This document shows, in pieces, positions 35,960-44,937 of a stretch of DNA of 64,000 nucleotides. This DNA comes from Burkholderia ambifaria AMMD (GTDB taxonomy: Bacteria > Pseudomonadota > Gammaproteobacteria > Burkholderiales > Burkholderiaceae): NCBI RefSeq assembly GCF_000203915.1, contig NC_008392.1:930001-994000 (forward strand). Reading direction: 5' to 3'. The stretch's first letter is position 1. Each line of letters opens with the position of its first letter. The position numbers and the translations under genes are program-made. The notes under the pieces were generated by a model, which saw only the letters and a program-made list of their open reading frames with translations, ran no database searches and was not told where the DNA came from.

Positions 35960-37833
35960 TGCGAGATGAATCGACTCCGCTCGTGCAAGTGCGCGGGCTG
36001 CGCGTGGTCGGCGGCCGTCCGGGCGGCGTGGAAACGACGATCGTCCACGACGTCGACTTCGACGTCGCGCGCGGCGAGGTGCTCGCGCTGATCGGCGAGT
36101 CGGGCTCCGGCAAGACGACGATCGCGCTGTCGCTGATGGGCCATGCACGCGCCGGCTGCCGGATCGCCGGCGGCTCGGTGAAGCTCGGCGGCACGGACGT
36201 ATGCACGCTGTCCGCGCAGGCGCTGACCGCATTGCGCGGCCGCAAGGTCGCGTATATCGCGCAGAGCGCGGCTGCCGCTTTCAATCCGTCGCGCACGATT
36301 CTCGACCAGGTGATCGAGAGCGCGCTGATCCACAAGACGATGACGAAGCGCGATGCGCAGGCGAAGGCGGTCGAGCTGTTCCGCGCGCTCGCGCTGCCCG
36401 AGCCGGAAACGATCGGCAAGCGCTATCCGCACCAGGTGTCGGGCGGCCAGTTGCAGCGGCTGATGGCCGCGATGGCGCTGATCACCGACCCGGAGCTGGT
36501 GATCCTCGACGAGCCGACCACCGCGCTCGACGTGACCACGCAGATCGACGTGCTGCAGGCGTTCAAGAACGTGATCCGGCGCTACGGGATGAGTGCGGTG
36601 TACGTGTCGCACGACCTGGCGGTGGTCGCGCAGATGGCCGACCGGATCGTCGTGTTGAGCGACGGCCAGATCCGCGAAGCGGGCGAGACCGAACAGATAC
36701 TGCACGCGCCGGCGCACCCGTACACGCAAAGCCTGATCGCGGCCGTCACGCCGGGCGCGATCGAACGCGACGCGAAATTCGCGCAGGCCGCGCCCGCGCC
36801 GCTGCTCGACGTGCGCGGCGCGGTCGCCGGCTACGGCGGCCGCACCGCGAAAGGCTGGCCCGCGAAGGTGATCCTGCACGAAGTGGACCTGCGCATCGGG
36901 CGCGGGCAGACGGTCGGCGTGATCGGCGAATCGGGCTCCGGCAAGACGACGCTCGCGAAGGTGATCGCGGGCCTCGTGCCGGCGACGGCCGGGCAGATCC
37001 TGCTCGACGGCGAGCCGCTCGCGCTCGACATCGGCAAGCGCTCCAAGGAGCAGCACCGCCGCGTGCAGATCGTGTTCCAGAACGCCGATACCGCGCTCAA
37101 CCCGGTGCATACCGTCGAGCGCACGCTCGCACGGCCGCTCGCGTTCTACCACGGGATCAAGGGCGCGCGTGCACGCCAGCGCGTCGCGGAACTGCTCGAC
37201 CTCGTGCGGCTGCCGCAGGCGGTGGCAGCGCGGCGCACCGGCGAGTTGTCGGGCGGGCAGAAGCAGCGCGTGAACCTGGCGCGCGCGCTCGCGGCCGAGC
37301 CCGACCTGATCCTGTGCGACGAAGTCACGTCGGCGCTCGACACCGTGGTCGGCGCCGCGATCATGGACCTGCTGCGCGACCTGCAGGCGAAGCTCGGCGT
37401 GTCGTACGTGTTCATCACGCACGACATCGCGAAGGTGCGTGCAATCAGCGACGACATCGTCGTGCTGTACGCGGGCCGCCGCGTCGAAACCGGCAGTCGC
37501 GATGCGCTGTGCGCGCCGCCTTATCACCCGTATTCGCATCTGCTGGTGTCGTCCGCGCCGGAACTGCGCGCGGGCTGGCTCGACGATGCGGCCGAGCGTT
37601 GCCATCGGCCGCTGGTGCCGATCGGCGAGCGCGAGAACGAGGCCGAGCTGTGTCCGTTCCTGTCGCGTTGTTCGATGCGGGTGGACGGCGTGTGCAACCA
37701 GACGGCGCCCACGCTGCGCACGCTCGGGAACGGCGCGAAGGTGTTGTGTCATCGCAGCGAGGAAGACCTCACGCGCTTCCAGGCGGAGCCGGTGGAGGCC
37801 GACGGAGCGCCGGTGCAGCCGGTGCGTCTGTAG
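35959..37833 (+). CDS. Fused dipeptide/opine-type ABC ATPase (DppD-DppF fusion)
   Basis: The 624-residue protein joins two complete ATPase domains. Domain 1 has GESGSGKTTIALSLMGH, signature VSGGQLQRLMAAMAL and LVILDEPTTALD. Domain 2 starts near residue 280 and has GESGSGKTTLAKVIAGL, LSGGQKQRVNLARAL and LILCDEVTSALD. The C-terminal tail has the Cys-bearing oligopeptide-transporter segment (CPFLSRCSMRVDGVCNQ). In domain 2 the Walker B motif is CDEVTSALD instead of LDEPTSALD. Its start overlaps the permease stop by 1 nt. It energises the importer encoded upstream. Confidence 0.93.
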   Translation: MRDESTPLVQVRGLRVVGGRPGGVETTIVHDVDFDVARGEVLALIGESGSGKTTIALSLMGHARAGCRIAGGSVKLGGTDVCTLSAQALTALRGRKVAYIAQSAAAAFNPSRTILDQVIESALIHKTMTKRDAQAKAVELFRALALPEPETIGKRYPHQVSGGQLQRLMAAMALITDPELVILDEPTTALDVTTQIDVLQAFKNVIRRYGMSAVYVSHDLAVVAQMADRIVVLSDGQIREAGETEQILHAPAHPYTQSLIAAVTPGAIERDAKFAQAAPAPLLDVRGAVAGYGGRTAKGWPAKVILHEVDLRIGRGQTVGVIGESGSGKTTLAKVIAGLVPATAGQILLDGEPLALDIGKRSKEQHRRVQIVFQNADTALNPVHTVERTLARPLAFYHGIKGARARQRVAELLDLVRLPQAVAARRTGELSGGQKQRVNLARALAAEPDLILCDEVTSALDTVVGAAIMDLLRDLQAKLGVSYVFITHDIAKVRAISDDIVVLYAGRRVETGSRDALCAPPYHPYSHLLVSSAPELRAGWLDDAAERCHRPLVPIGERENEAELCPFLSRCSMRVDGVCNQTAPTLRTLGNGAKVLCHRSEEDLTRFQAEPVEADGAPVQPVRL

Positions 37834-38030
37834 CGCGCCCGATGTACGTGTTCGTCGCGCATTCCGTGGCAGCCGGTGCTCCGCATAGTCTGCTGCGGCG
37901 GTCGCGCAAAACGGCAATTTGTACGCGCGCCGCGCGCGAATACGCGGTAACTGCGGTTTTTGACGGTGATTAAATGATTCTCATTGAACGGTCGCCGATC
38001 GTCGTTGCCGGCATGGACAAGAAGGATCCA

Positions 38031-39308
38031 ATGAAACTGGAATCGTACTGGCTGGATACCCGCCCCGCGTTTCGCGCCGGCAGCGAAGGCACCGTCGAGG
38101 GACGCGCGGACGTGGTCGTGATCGGCGGCGGTTTCACCGGCTTGTCGGCAGCGCTCGCGCTCGCGCAGCGCGGCGTCTCGGTGGTCGTGCTCGAAGCCGC
38201 GCAGGTCGCGGGCGAAGCGTCCGGCCGCAACGGCGGCCAGTGTAATACGGGCGTCGCGCAGGACTACGCGTCGCTGGCCGCGCGCATCGGCGCCGCGCAG
38301 GCGAAGCAGTTCTATCGCGCGTACGAAAGCGCGGTGAAGAGCGTCGAGACGATCGTGACCGAACAGGCGATCGATTGCGATTTCCGGCGCGCCGGCAAGC
38401 TGAAGCTCGCCGCGAAACCGCAGCATTTCGCGGGGCTTGAAAAGACCTTCAACGCGTTGCGGCGCGACGTCGATCCGGACATCGAGCTGATCGACGCGTC
38501 GCACATCCGCGACGAAGTCGGCTCCGACGGTTTCTACGGTGGACTCCTGCAGCGCAACGGCGCGCAGATGCACATGGGCAAGTTCGGCGTCGGGCTCGCG
38601 CAAGCGGCCGTGCGGGCCGGCGCACGCGTGTACGAGCACGCGGCCGTCACGCAGCTCGAGCGGCTCGACGGCGAGCGCCACACGATCACCAGCACGCGCG
38701 GCACGATCGTCGCCGATCGCGTGCTGGTCGCGACCGGCGCATCGCAGCTCGGGCCGTTCGCATGGTTCCGGCGGCGCATCGCGCCGGTCGGCAGCTTTAT
38801 CGTCGTCACCGAGCCGTTGCCCGACGCGCAGCTGAACCGGCTGTTCCCGCATCGGCGTGCGTACGTGACGTCGCGCCAGATCGGCAACTACTTCCGCGTG
38901 ACGCCGGACAACCGGCTGCTGTTCGGCGGCCGTGCGCGCTTCGCGATGTCGAGCCCGCGCTCGGACGCGAAAAGCGGCGACATCCTGCGCGCCGGCATGG
39001 CCGGCTATTTCCCCGAACTGGCTCACGTCCGCCTCGATTACTGCTGGGGCGGGCTGGTCGACATCACCGCCGACCGGCTGCCGCGCGCGGGCCAGCACGA
39101 CGGGCTCTATTACTCGATGGGCTACAGCGGCCACGGCGTGCAGATGGCGGTGCACATGGGCCGCGTGATGGCCGACGTGCTGTACGGCGCGGCCGCATCG
39201 AATCCGTGGCGCGAGCTCGACTGGCCGGCGATGCCCGGTCATTTCGGGCACGCGTGGTTCCTGCCGATCGTCGGCGCGTATTACCGGATGCAGGATTTTC
39301 TGCACTGA
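38031..39308 (+). CDS. FAD-dependent amine oxidoreductase, PuuB-like (paralogue A)
   Basis: This 425-residue DAO-superfamily flavoenzyme has the dinucleotide loop VVVIGGGFTGLSAALALAQR and SGRNGGQCNTGVAQDYASLA, the pattern of gamma-glutamylputrescine oxidase PuuB (E. coli protein 426 residues). The C-terminal FAD contact region is YYSMGYSGHGVQMAVHMG. The start MKLESYWLDT was chosen because AAGGA lies 4 nt upstream and it aligns exactly with the start of the paralogue at 42172; an open frame runs 19 codons further up. It probably oxidises a primary or secondary amine to the aldehyde with release of ammonia or an amine and peroxide. The substrate is inferred from context only. Confidence 0.88.
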   Translation: MKLESYWLDTRPAFRAGSEGTVEGRADVVVIGGGFTGLSAALALAQRGVSVVVLEAAQVAGEASGRNGGQCNTGVAQDYASLAARIGAAQAKQFYRAYESAVKSVETIVTEQAIDCDFRRAGKLKLAAKPQHFAGLEKTFNALRRDVDPDIELIDASHIRDEVGSDGFYGGLLQRNGAQMHMGKFGVGLAQAAVRAGARVYEHAAVTQLERLDGERHTITSTRGTIVADRVLVATGASQLGPFAWFRRRIAPVGSFIVVTEPLPDAQLNRLFPHRRAYVTSRQIGNYFRVTPDNRLLFGGRARFAMSSPRSDAKSGDILRAGMAGYFPELAHVRLDYCWGGLVDITADRLPRAGQHDGLYYSMGYSGHGVQMAVHMGRVMADVLYGAAASNPWRELDWPAMPGHFGHAWFLPIVGAYYRMQDFLH

Positions 39309-39332
39309 AGCGAGCGCCCAGGAGGATTCGAC

Positions 39333-39383
39333 ATGAAAGTGCGTTTCGTTTACCCATTCTTCGTCGTGCGGGCGGCGGCATGA
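39333..39383 (+). CDS. 16-codon leader ORF coupled to the AraC-type gene
   Basis: MKVRFVYPFFVVRAAA starts 24 nt after the oxidase stop with an excellent Shine-Dalgarno (AGGAGG about 6 nt upstream). It ends at a TGA that overlaps the AraC start as ATGA. The AraC start itself has no Shine-Dalgarno. The arrangement is that of a coupling or leader peptide, though it could equally be a vestigial gene start or the AraC reading frame displaced by a frameshift. It holds no recognisable domain. Confidence 0.5.
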   Translation: MKVRFVYPFFVVRAAA

Positions 39384-39850
39384 GGGCGGCGAGCATGGCT
39401 GTTCCGTTCCACGATCCGATCGACGGCGCGATTTCCCGCGCAGCGCGTGTCGCGCGGCCCGTGTCGCCCGCGATCGGCGACGTACTGCGCACGATCGACG
39501 CGTCGTTCGCGCAGCCGCTGAACCTCGACACGCTCGCGGCGGTGGCCGGGTTGAGCGTGTCGCGTTTCACCGCGCGTTTTCGCAGCGAAACCGGGTTGTC
39601 GCCGCACCGGTATCTGTGTCTCGTGCGGGTGCTGCGGGCGCAGGACCTGTTGCGCGCCGGTCTCGCGCCGTCGGTCGTCGCGACCGACGTCGGCTTCTTC
39701 GATCAGAGCCACCTGTGCCGGCATTTCCGGCGGGTGCTCGGGATCACGCCGGGTGATTACGTGGTGGCGCGGCCGGGTAGGCCGCCGGCGCGAACTTCGC
39801 CGACGCGCACACGCGCCGAACGCAGCGACGTGTCGTGTCACGTCGCGTAG
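39380..39850 (+). CDS. Short AraC-family DNA-binding protein without ligand domain
   Basis: This 156-residue protein is almost only the AraC/XylS two-helix-turn-helix domain (LDTLAAVAGLSVSRFTARFR ... VATDVGFFDQSHLCRHFRRV, ending LGITPGDYV). Typical AraC proteins of this kind have about 150 more residues with a cupin-like effector domain; that half is absent. The gene lies inside the oxidase operon after the 16-codon leader ORF and just before a bicupin protein. An alternative start is the ATG five codons on. It probably regulates this cluster. Confidence 0.8.
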   Translation: MRAASMAVPFHDPIDGAISRAARVARPVSPAIGDVLRTIDASFAQPLNLDTLAAVAGLSVSRFTARFRSETGLSPHRYLCLVRVLRAQDLLRAGLAPSVVATDVGFFDQSHLCRHFRRVLGITPGDYVVARPGRPPARTSPTRTRAERSDVSCHVA

Positions 39851-39971
39851 GCGCCAGGCGCGGGCCGCATGCAGCGCGCCCGCAGATTTCCGGCTCGAAG
39901 CCGGCGAACGACGATTTCCGATATCGCGCGACGGCTGTCGACCGGCTGCCGCGCATTGCACAGGAGCAGGA

Positions 39972-40706
39972 ATGACCGCAGCTTTCGTGTTGCATCGTGC
40001 CGACGGCACACTTTCTTCCACCGCGTTCCGCAAGCAGGCGTTCGGCGCGAGCGATCCTTTCGCGCAACATCGGGAAATTGCGTGGGAAGGGCCCGACGCG
40101 ATGGCAGCGGGACGGATCGGCTTCGTCGGCGAACTCGACGTCGCGAGCTTTCCGCACATCGAAACCCTCGTGGTCGTCGCAGGCGAGCTGACACTCGAAG
40201 CGGCCGGCGCCGCGCCGCTGGTGCTCGGCCCGCGCGAGGGCGTGGTGATCGGCGGCGGCACCGCGCTGCGCATCACCGCGCAAGCGCCCGTGCTGTTGAC
40301 GTTCTGCGCGGCCGCGTGCACGAACCCGACGAAGCGAGGCCTCTTCGCGCTGCGTGCCGACGCCGACTTCAAGCCGTCGTCAACGCTGCCCGCGGAAGTG
40401 CTGCTCGGGCCCGCGCCGCAATGCCGCAGCGACAACGTGTTTCTCGACGACAGCGCCGAGTACTGCGCGGGCACGTGGGATTCGACGCCCTATCACCGGA
40501 TCATTCGCCCGCATCGCGTGAACGAATTCATGCTCCTGCTGGACGGCGGCGTGCGGTTCGCCGCGCCCGACGGCAGTGTCCTGTCGCTCGGTGCCGGCGA
40601 CGCGCTGTTCGTGCCGCGCGGCGCGCCGATCGGCTGGGAAAGCAGCGAACGCGTGGCGAAGTTCTACGTTGTGCAAAACGTCCAAGCATCAACCGACCGA
40701 GACTGA
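39972..40706 (+). CDS. Bicupin protein of the amine-oxidation cluster
   Basis: This 244-residue protein has two cupin folds, at about 40-120 (LVVVAGELTLEAAGAAPLVL) and about 155-235 (RVNEFMLLLDGGVRFAAPDG, then GAGDALFVPRGAPIGWESSE). The canonical His ligands are largely missing, so metal catalysis is doubtful. The start has CAGGAG 5 nt upstream, and the following flavoenzyme starts 2 nt after its stop. Similar bicupins accompany DadA-like oxidases in proteobacterial amine clusters. Function unknown; a ligand-binding or sensor role beside the cupin-less AraC protein is possible. Confidence 0.75.
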   Translation: MTAAFVLHRADGTLSSTAFRKQAFGASDPFAQHREIAWEGPDAMAAGRIGFVGELDVASFPHIETLVVVAGELTLEAAGAAPLVLGPREGVVIGGGTALRITAQAPVLLTFCAAACTNPTKRGLFALRADADFKPSSTLPAEVLLGPAPQCRSDNVFLDDSAEYCAGTWDSTPYHRIIRPHRVNEFMLLLDGGVRFAAPDGSVLSLGAGDALFVPRGAPIGWESSERVAKFYVVQNVQASTDRD

Positions 40707-40708
40707 AC

Positions 40709-42034
40709 ATGTCCCCTCCGCTGCGCCATATTGAAACTTCGCCCACGCCACCGGCTTCGGCCGACGTCGTCGTGATCGGCGGCGGCATCATCGGCGTCTT
40801 CACCGCCTACTACCTCGCCCGGCGCGGGGTGTCGGTCGCGCTGGTCGAGAAGGGCCGAATCGGCGCCGAGCAGTCGAGCCGCAACTGGGGCTGGTGCCGG
40901 CAGCAGAACCGCGATGCGCGCGAGTTGCCGATGGCGAGCAAGAGCATCGACCTGTGGGAACGATTCGCGGCCGAATCCGGCGAAGACACGGGCTTTCATC
41001 GCTGCGGCTTGCTGTATCTGAGCAATGACGACGAAGAGCTGTCCCGCTGGGCCAGTTGGGGCGAATTCGCGAAGACCGCGGGCGTGACCACGTACATGCT
41101 CGACAGCAAGCAGGCCGCCGAGCGCGGACGGGCAACCGGGCGGCAGTGGAAGGGCGGCGTGTTCTCGCCGACCGACGGCACGGCCGATCCAGGCAAGGCC
41201 GCGCCGGCCGTGGCCGCCGCGCTGATCAAGCTGGGCGGCAGTGTCCACCAGCACTGCGCGGCGCGCGGCATCGAACTCGAGGGCGGCCGGGTCGCGGGCG
41301 TCGTCACCGAGGCGGGCGTCATCAAGACCCGAACGGTCGTGATGGCCGGCGGTGCATGGGCGTCGTCGTTCTGCCGCCAGCTCGGCATCCGGTTTCCGCA
41401 AGCGTCGATCCGTCAGTCGATCCTGAGCGTGTCGCCGGTCGAAACGCCGTTGCCGGATGCGATGTACACGTCCGGCGTGTCCATCACGCGCCGCAGCGAC
41501 GGACGCTACGCATTGGCGATCAGCGGCCGCGCGCGCGTGGACCTGACGCCGCAGTTCCTGCGCTTCGCGCCGCAATTCGTGCCGATGTTCGCGAAACGCT
41601 GGCGCAATCTGCTGCCGGGCGGCCTCGAAGGCGTACGCGGCGGCCACGAAACGTTGAAGCGCTGGCGCCTCGACGCGCCGACGCCGATGGAAGCCGTGCG
41701 CATTCTCGATCCGAAGCCCGACATGCCGACGGTCACCGAAACGTACCGCCGCGCGGCCGAACTGTTGCCCGAACTGCGCGACGCGAAGATCACGCACGCG
41801 TGGGCCGGGTTCGTCGACAGCACGCCGGACGGCGTGCCGGGCATCGGCGAAGTGCCGGGGGTGCCGGGGCTGATCCTCGCGGCGGGGTTTTCGGGTCACG
41901 GCTTCGGGATTGGCCCGGGCGCCGGGCACCTGATCGCCGATCTCGCGTCCGGTGCGCAACCTTTCGTGGACCCGGCGCCGTACCGGCCCGGCCGGTTCAG
42001 CGAGTCCGCATGGGGCAAGGTCGCGGATTTCTAG
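40709..42034 (+). CDS. FAD-dependent oxidoreductase, D-amino-acid dehydrogenase-like
   Basis: This 441-residue DAO-family flavoprotein differs from the two PuuB-like paralogues. It has ADVVVIGGGIIGVFTAYYLA, SSRNWGWCRQQNRDARELPM (FAD contact), GGVFSPTDGTADPGKAAPAV, VVMAGGAWASSFCRQLGI and the C-terminal GFSGHGFGIGPGAGHLIADL. This pattern is shared by DadA-like and opine/glycine-oxidase-like enzymes, so it may oxidise a secondary amine or D-amino acid. It starts 2 nt after the bicupin stop, implying coexpression. The electron acceptor is unknown. Confidence 0.85.
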   Translation: MSPPLRHIETSPTPPASADVVVIGGGIIGVFTAYYLARRGVSVALVEKGRIGAEQSSRNWGWCRQQNRDARELPMASKSIDLWERFAAESGEDTGFHRCGLLYLSNDDEELSRWASWGEFAKTAGVTTYMLDSKQAAERGRATGRQWKGGVFSPTDGTADPGKAAPAVAAALIKLGGSVHQHCAARGIELEGGRVAGVVTEAGVIKTRTVVMAGGAWASSFCRQLGIRFPQASIRQSILSVSPVETPLPDAMYTSGVSITRRSDGRYALAISGRARVDLTPQFLRFAPQFVPMFAKRWRNLLPGGLEGVRGGHETLKRWRLDAPTPMEAVRILDPKPDMPTVTETYRRAAELLPELRDAKITHAWAGFVDSTPDGVPGIGEVPGVPGLILAAGFSGHGFGIGPGAGHLIADLASGAQPFVDPAPYRPGRFSESAWGKVADF

Positions 42035-42171
42035 TCCGCGGTCGTCACGGGAACGATGGTGGCGGCCTCGGGATGATACGTTTCGATCCGGACGGCGCGC
42101 GAGCGGTCGGATCGGTGTGGTGAATGCTCGCCGTGCTGTGCAGCCCGGTGCTGCCGACAATGGAGTGCGTG

Positions 42172-43449
42172 ATGCGTTTCGGTTCCTACTGGCTCGATAC
42201 GTCCGAGCCGTTCGTGAGCCGCTCGACCGAGCGGCCTGACGGAAATTGCGACGTGGTGGTGGTGGGCGGCGGCATCACCGGTTCGGCCGCCGCACTGGCG
42301 CTGGCCAAGAAAGGCGCGCGCGTGATCGTCTGCGAGGCGGGCACCGTCGGGCAGGCGGCATCGGGACGCAACGGCGGCATGTGCAACAACGGCTTCGCGC
42401 AGGATTACGCGTCGCTGTCGCAGCGCATCGGCACGGAACTGGCCAACCGGCTCTATCTCGCGTTCGACGCGGGTGTCGACACGGTCGAGCGGCTGGTCAG
42501 GGAGGAGTCGATCGATTGCGATTTCGTGCGGCGCGGCAAGCTCAAGCTCGCGGCGAAGCCCGAGCACTACGACAAGCTCGCGCGAAGTCAGGCCCTGCTC
42601 GCGGCGAGCGTCGACCCCGACACGCGCCTGGTCACGAAGGCGGAGCTGCGCGACGAGATCGGCTCGAACCGATATCACGGCGGGCTGCTGTTCGGCAAGA
42701 GCGCCGGGATGCATGTTGGCCGTTATGTACGCGGCCTCGCGCGCGCCGCGCAAGCCCGCGGCGCGCATATTCTCGAGCATGCGCCGGTGCTCGGCCTGCA
42801 GCGGCAAGCGGGCGGCGCGTACGCGGTGCAAACACCGCTCGGCGAGATCCGTGCGCGCCAGGTGCTGCTCGCGAGCGGCATCTCGCAGGTCGGGCCGTTC
42901 GGCTGGGTTCGCCGCAGGATCGTGCCGGTCGGCGCGTTCATCATCGTCACCGAGCCGTTGCCGCGCGAGCTGCTCGACCGGTTGCTGCCGACGCGCCGGA
43001 TGGTCACCGACACGAAGAACTTCGTGAATTTCTTCCGCGTCACGCCCGACAACCGGATGCTGTTCGGCGGGCGCGCGCGTTTTGCCGCGTCGAATCCGCG
43101 CTCCGACGAAAAGAGCGGGGCGATCCTGCGGCAGCAGATGGCCGCCGTGTTTCCCGAGCTGGCCGCTGTGCGCATCGACTATTGCTGGGGCGGGATGGTC
43201 GACATGACGGCCAACCGGCTGCCGCGCGCAGGCCAGCGCGACGGCGTTTACTACTCGATGGGTTATAGCGGCCACGGCACGCACATGGCGACGCTGATGG
43301 GCACGCTGATGGCGGAGATCATGGACGGACGCGCCGATCTCAATCCGTGGCAAAGCTTCGACTGGCCCGCGATTCCCGGCCACTTCGGCAAGCCGTGGTT
43401 TCTGCCGTTCGTCGGCGCATGGTATCGACTCAAGGACACGCTGCAATGA
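42172..43449 (+). CDS. FAD-dependent amine oxidoreductase, PuuB-like (paralogue B)
   Basis: This 425-residue flavoenzyme has exactly the length of paralogue A and aligns without obvious gaps: FGSYWLDTSEPF, SGRNGGMCNNGFAQDYASLS, CDFVRRGKLKLAAKPEH, FGWVRRRIVPVGAFIIVTEP and YYSMGYSGHGTHMATLMG. GGAG lies 6 nt before the ATG at 42172; a longer frame upstream lacks similarity. The ALDH gene begins within its last codons (ATGA), so the oxidase and dehydrogenase are tightly coupled, as in PuuB-PuuC action on an amino-aldehyde. Confidence 0.9.
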   Translation: MRFGSYWLDTSEPFVSRSTERPDGNCDVVVVGGGITGSAAALALAKKGARVIVCEAGTVGQAASGRNGGMCNNGFAQDYASLSQRIGTELANRLYLAFDAGVDTVERLVREESIDCDFVRRGKLKLAAKPEHYDKLARSQALLAASVDPDTRLVTKAELRDEIGSNRYHGGLLFGKSAGMHVGRYVRGLARAAQARGAHILEHAPVLGLQRQAGGAYAVQTPLGEIRARQVLLASGISQVGPFGWVRRRIVPVGAFIIVTEPLPRELLDRLLPTRRMVTDTKNFVNFFRVTPDNRMLFGGRARFAASNPRSDEKSGAILRQQMAAVFPELAAVRIDYCWGGMVDMTANRLPRAGQRDGVYYSMGYSGHGTHMATLMGTLMAEIMDGRADLNPWQSFDWPAIPGHFGKPWFLPFVGAWYRLKDTLQ

Positions 43450-44915
43450 ATTCACTCGTCAATTCACCGGTTCGCCACCTGAAGGAAGCCGGCAGGCTGG
43501 ATCGCTTCTTCATCGACGGCGACTGGGTGCTACCCGACGGCGGCGACCGGTTCGCGGTCGTCTGCCCGTCCACCGAAGACACGCTGTGCGACATCCCGCT
43601 CGGCAGCGCACGCGATGCCGACCGCGCGGTGCAGGCCGCGCGCAACGCGTTCGAACGCTGGGCCGCGACCTCGCCGCAAGAACGCGCCGCGCTGCTCGAC
43701 CGCGTGCATGCGTTGATGCTGGAGCGCGCGGAATCGTTCGCCATGGCGCTCGCGCTCGAAATGGGCGCGCCGATCGGCTATGCACGCGGCGCCCATGTGC
43801 CGCTCGCAGCCGAACATATCCGGGTCGCGCGCGACAATCTGGCCCGCTACCCGTTCGTCTCGCGGCGCGGGACGACCGCGGTCGTACGCGAGCCGATCGG
43901 CGTATGCGCGTTGATCACGCCGTGGAACTGGCCGATCTATCAGATCACCGCGAAGGTCGGCCCGGCGCTCGCCGCAGGCTGCACGGTGGTGCTGAAACCC
44001 AGCGAGCTGTCGCCGCTCAGCGCGCTGCTGTTCGCGGAAGTGATCGCCGATGCGGGCGTGCCCGCGGGCGTGTTCAACCTGGTGAGCGGCAGCGGCGAGG
44101 CGGTGGGCGCCGCGCTTTCGTCGCACCCCGAGGTCGACATGGTGTCGATTACCGGGTCGACGCGCGCGGGCGTGCTCGTCGCGCAGGCGGCGGCCCCGAC
44201 CGTCAAGCGCGTCGCGCAGGAGCTGGGCGGCAAATCGCCGAACGTCGTGTTGCCGGACGCGGACCTGCAGCAGGCCATCGCGCCGGGCGTGGCCGCCGCG
44301 TTCCGCAACATGGGGCAATCGTGCAGCGCACCGACCCGCATGATCGTGCCGCGCGACGCGCTCGGCGCGGTGGAGGAACTGGCCGTCGCAGCAGCGCAGC
44401 GGCTGATCGTCGGCGATCCGTTCGACGATGCGACGACGCACGGGCCGCTCGCCAATCGCGCGCAGTTCGGTCGCGTCGCGCAGATGATCGACGTGGGCAT
44501 CGACGAACGGGCGAAGCTGATCGCCGGCGGCCCCGGACGGCCCGCGGGATTCGACCGCGGCTTCTATGCGCGGCCGACGATCTTTTCCGACGTGCGCACC
44601 GACATGGCGATCGCGCAGCAGGAGATCTTCGGGCCGGTCCTGGCGATCCTTCCTTACGATACGGTCGACGAAGCCGTCGCGATCGCGAACGACACCGTCT
44701 ATGGGCTCGGCGCGCATGTGCAGGGCGCCGACAAGGAACGCGCACGTGCGGTGGCCGCGCGCATCCGCTCGGGGCAGGTGCATCTGAACTACCCGGCATG
44801 GGATCCGCAGGCGCCGTTCGGCGGCTACAAGCAGTCGGGTAACGGTCGCGAGTACGGGATCGAAGGGATGGAGGAGTATATGGAGATCAAGTCCGTCGTC
44901 GGCTTTTACGACTGA
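43446..44915 (+). CDS. NAD(P)-dependent aldehyde dehydrogenase, PuuC-like
   Basis: This 489-residue aldehyde dehydrogenase has catalytic E259 (AQELGGKSPNVV) and C293 (MGQSCSAPTRM), the ITPWNWPIYQITAK cofactor loop and SITGSTRAGVLVAQ. Its start overlaps the stop of the PuuB-like gene by 4 nt, so the expected substrate is the aldehyde made by that flavoenzyme. In the E. coli Puu route the corresponding enzyme oxidises gamma-glutamyl-aminobutyraldehyde. Here the acyl group and chain are unknown. The M20 amidohydrolase begins 22 nt later. Confidence 0.9.
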   Translation: MNSLVNSPVRHLKEAGRLDRFFIDGDWVLPDGGDRFAVVCPSTEDTLCDIPLGSARDADRAVQAARNAFERWAATSPQERAALLDRVHALMLERAESFAMALALEMGAPIGYARGAHVPLAAEHIRVARDNLARYPFVSRRGTTAVVREPIGVCALITPWNWPIYQITAKVGPALAAGCTVVLKPSELSPLSALLFAEVIADAGVPAGVFNLVSGSGEAVGAALSSHPEVDMVSITGSTRAGVLVAQAAAPTVKRVAQELGGKSPNVVLPDADLQQAIAPGVAAAFRNMGQSCSAPTRMIVPRDALGAVEELAVAAAQRLIVGDPFDDATTHGPLANRAQFGRVAQMIDVGIDERAKLIAGGPGRPAGFDRGFYARPTIFSDVRTDMAIAQQEIFGPVLAILPYDTVDEAVAIANDTVYGLGAHVQGADKERARAVAARIRSGQVHLNYPAWDPQAPFGGYKQSGNGREYGIEGMEEYMEIKSVVGFYD

Positions 44916-44937
44916 CCCAGCCGTCTACTTTTCGAAG

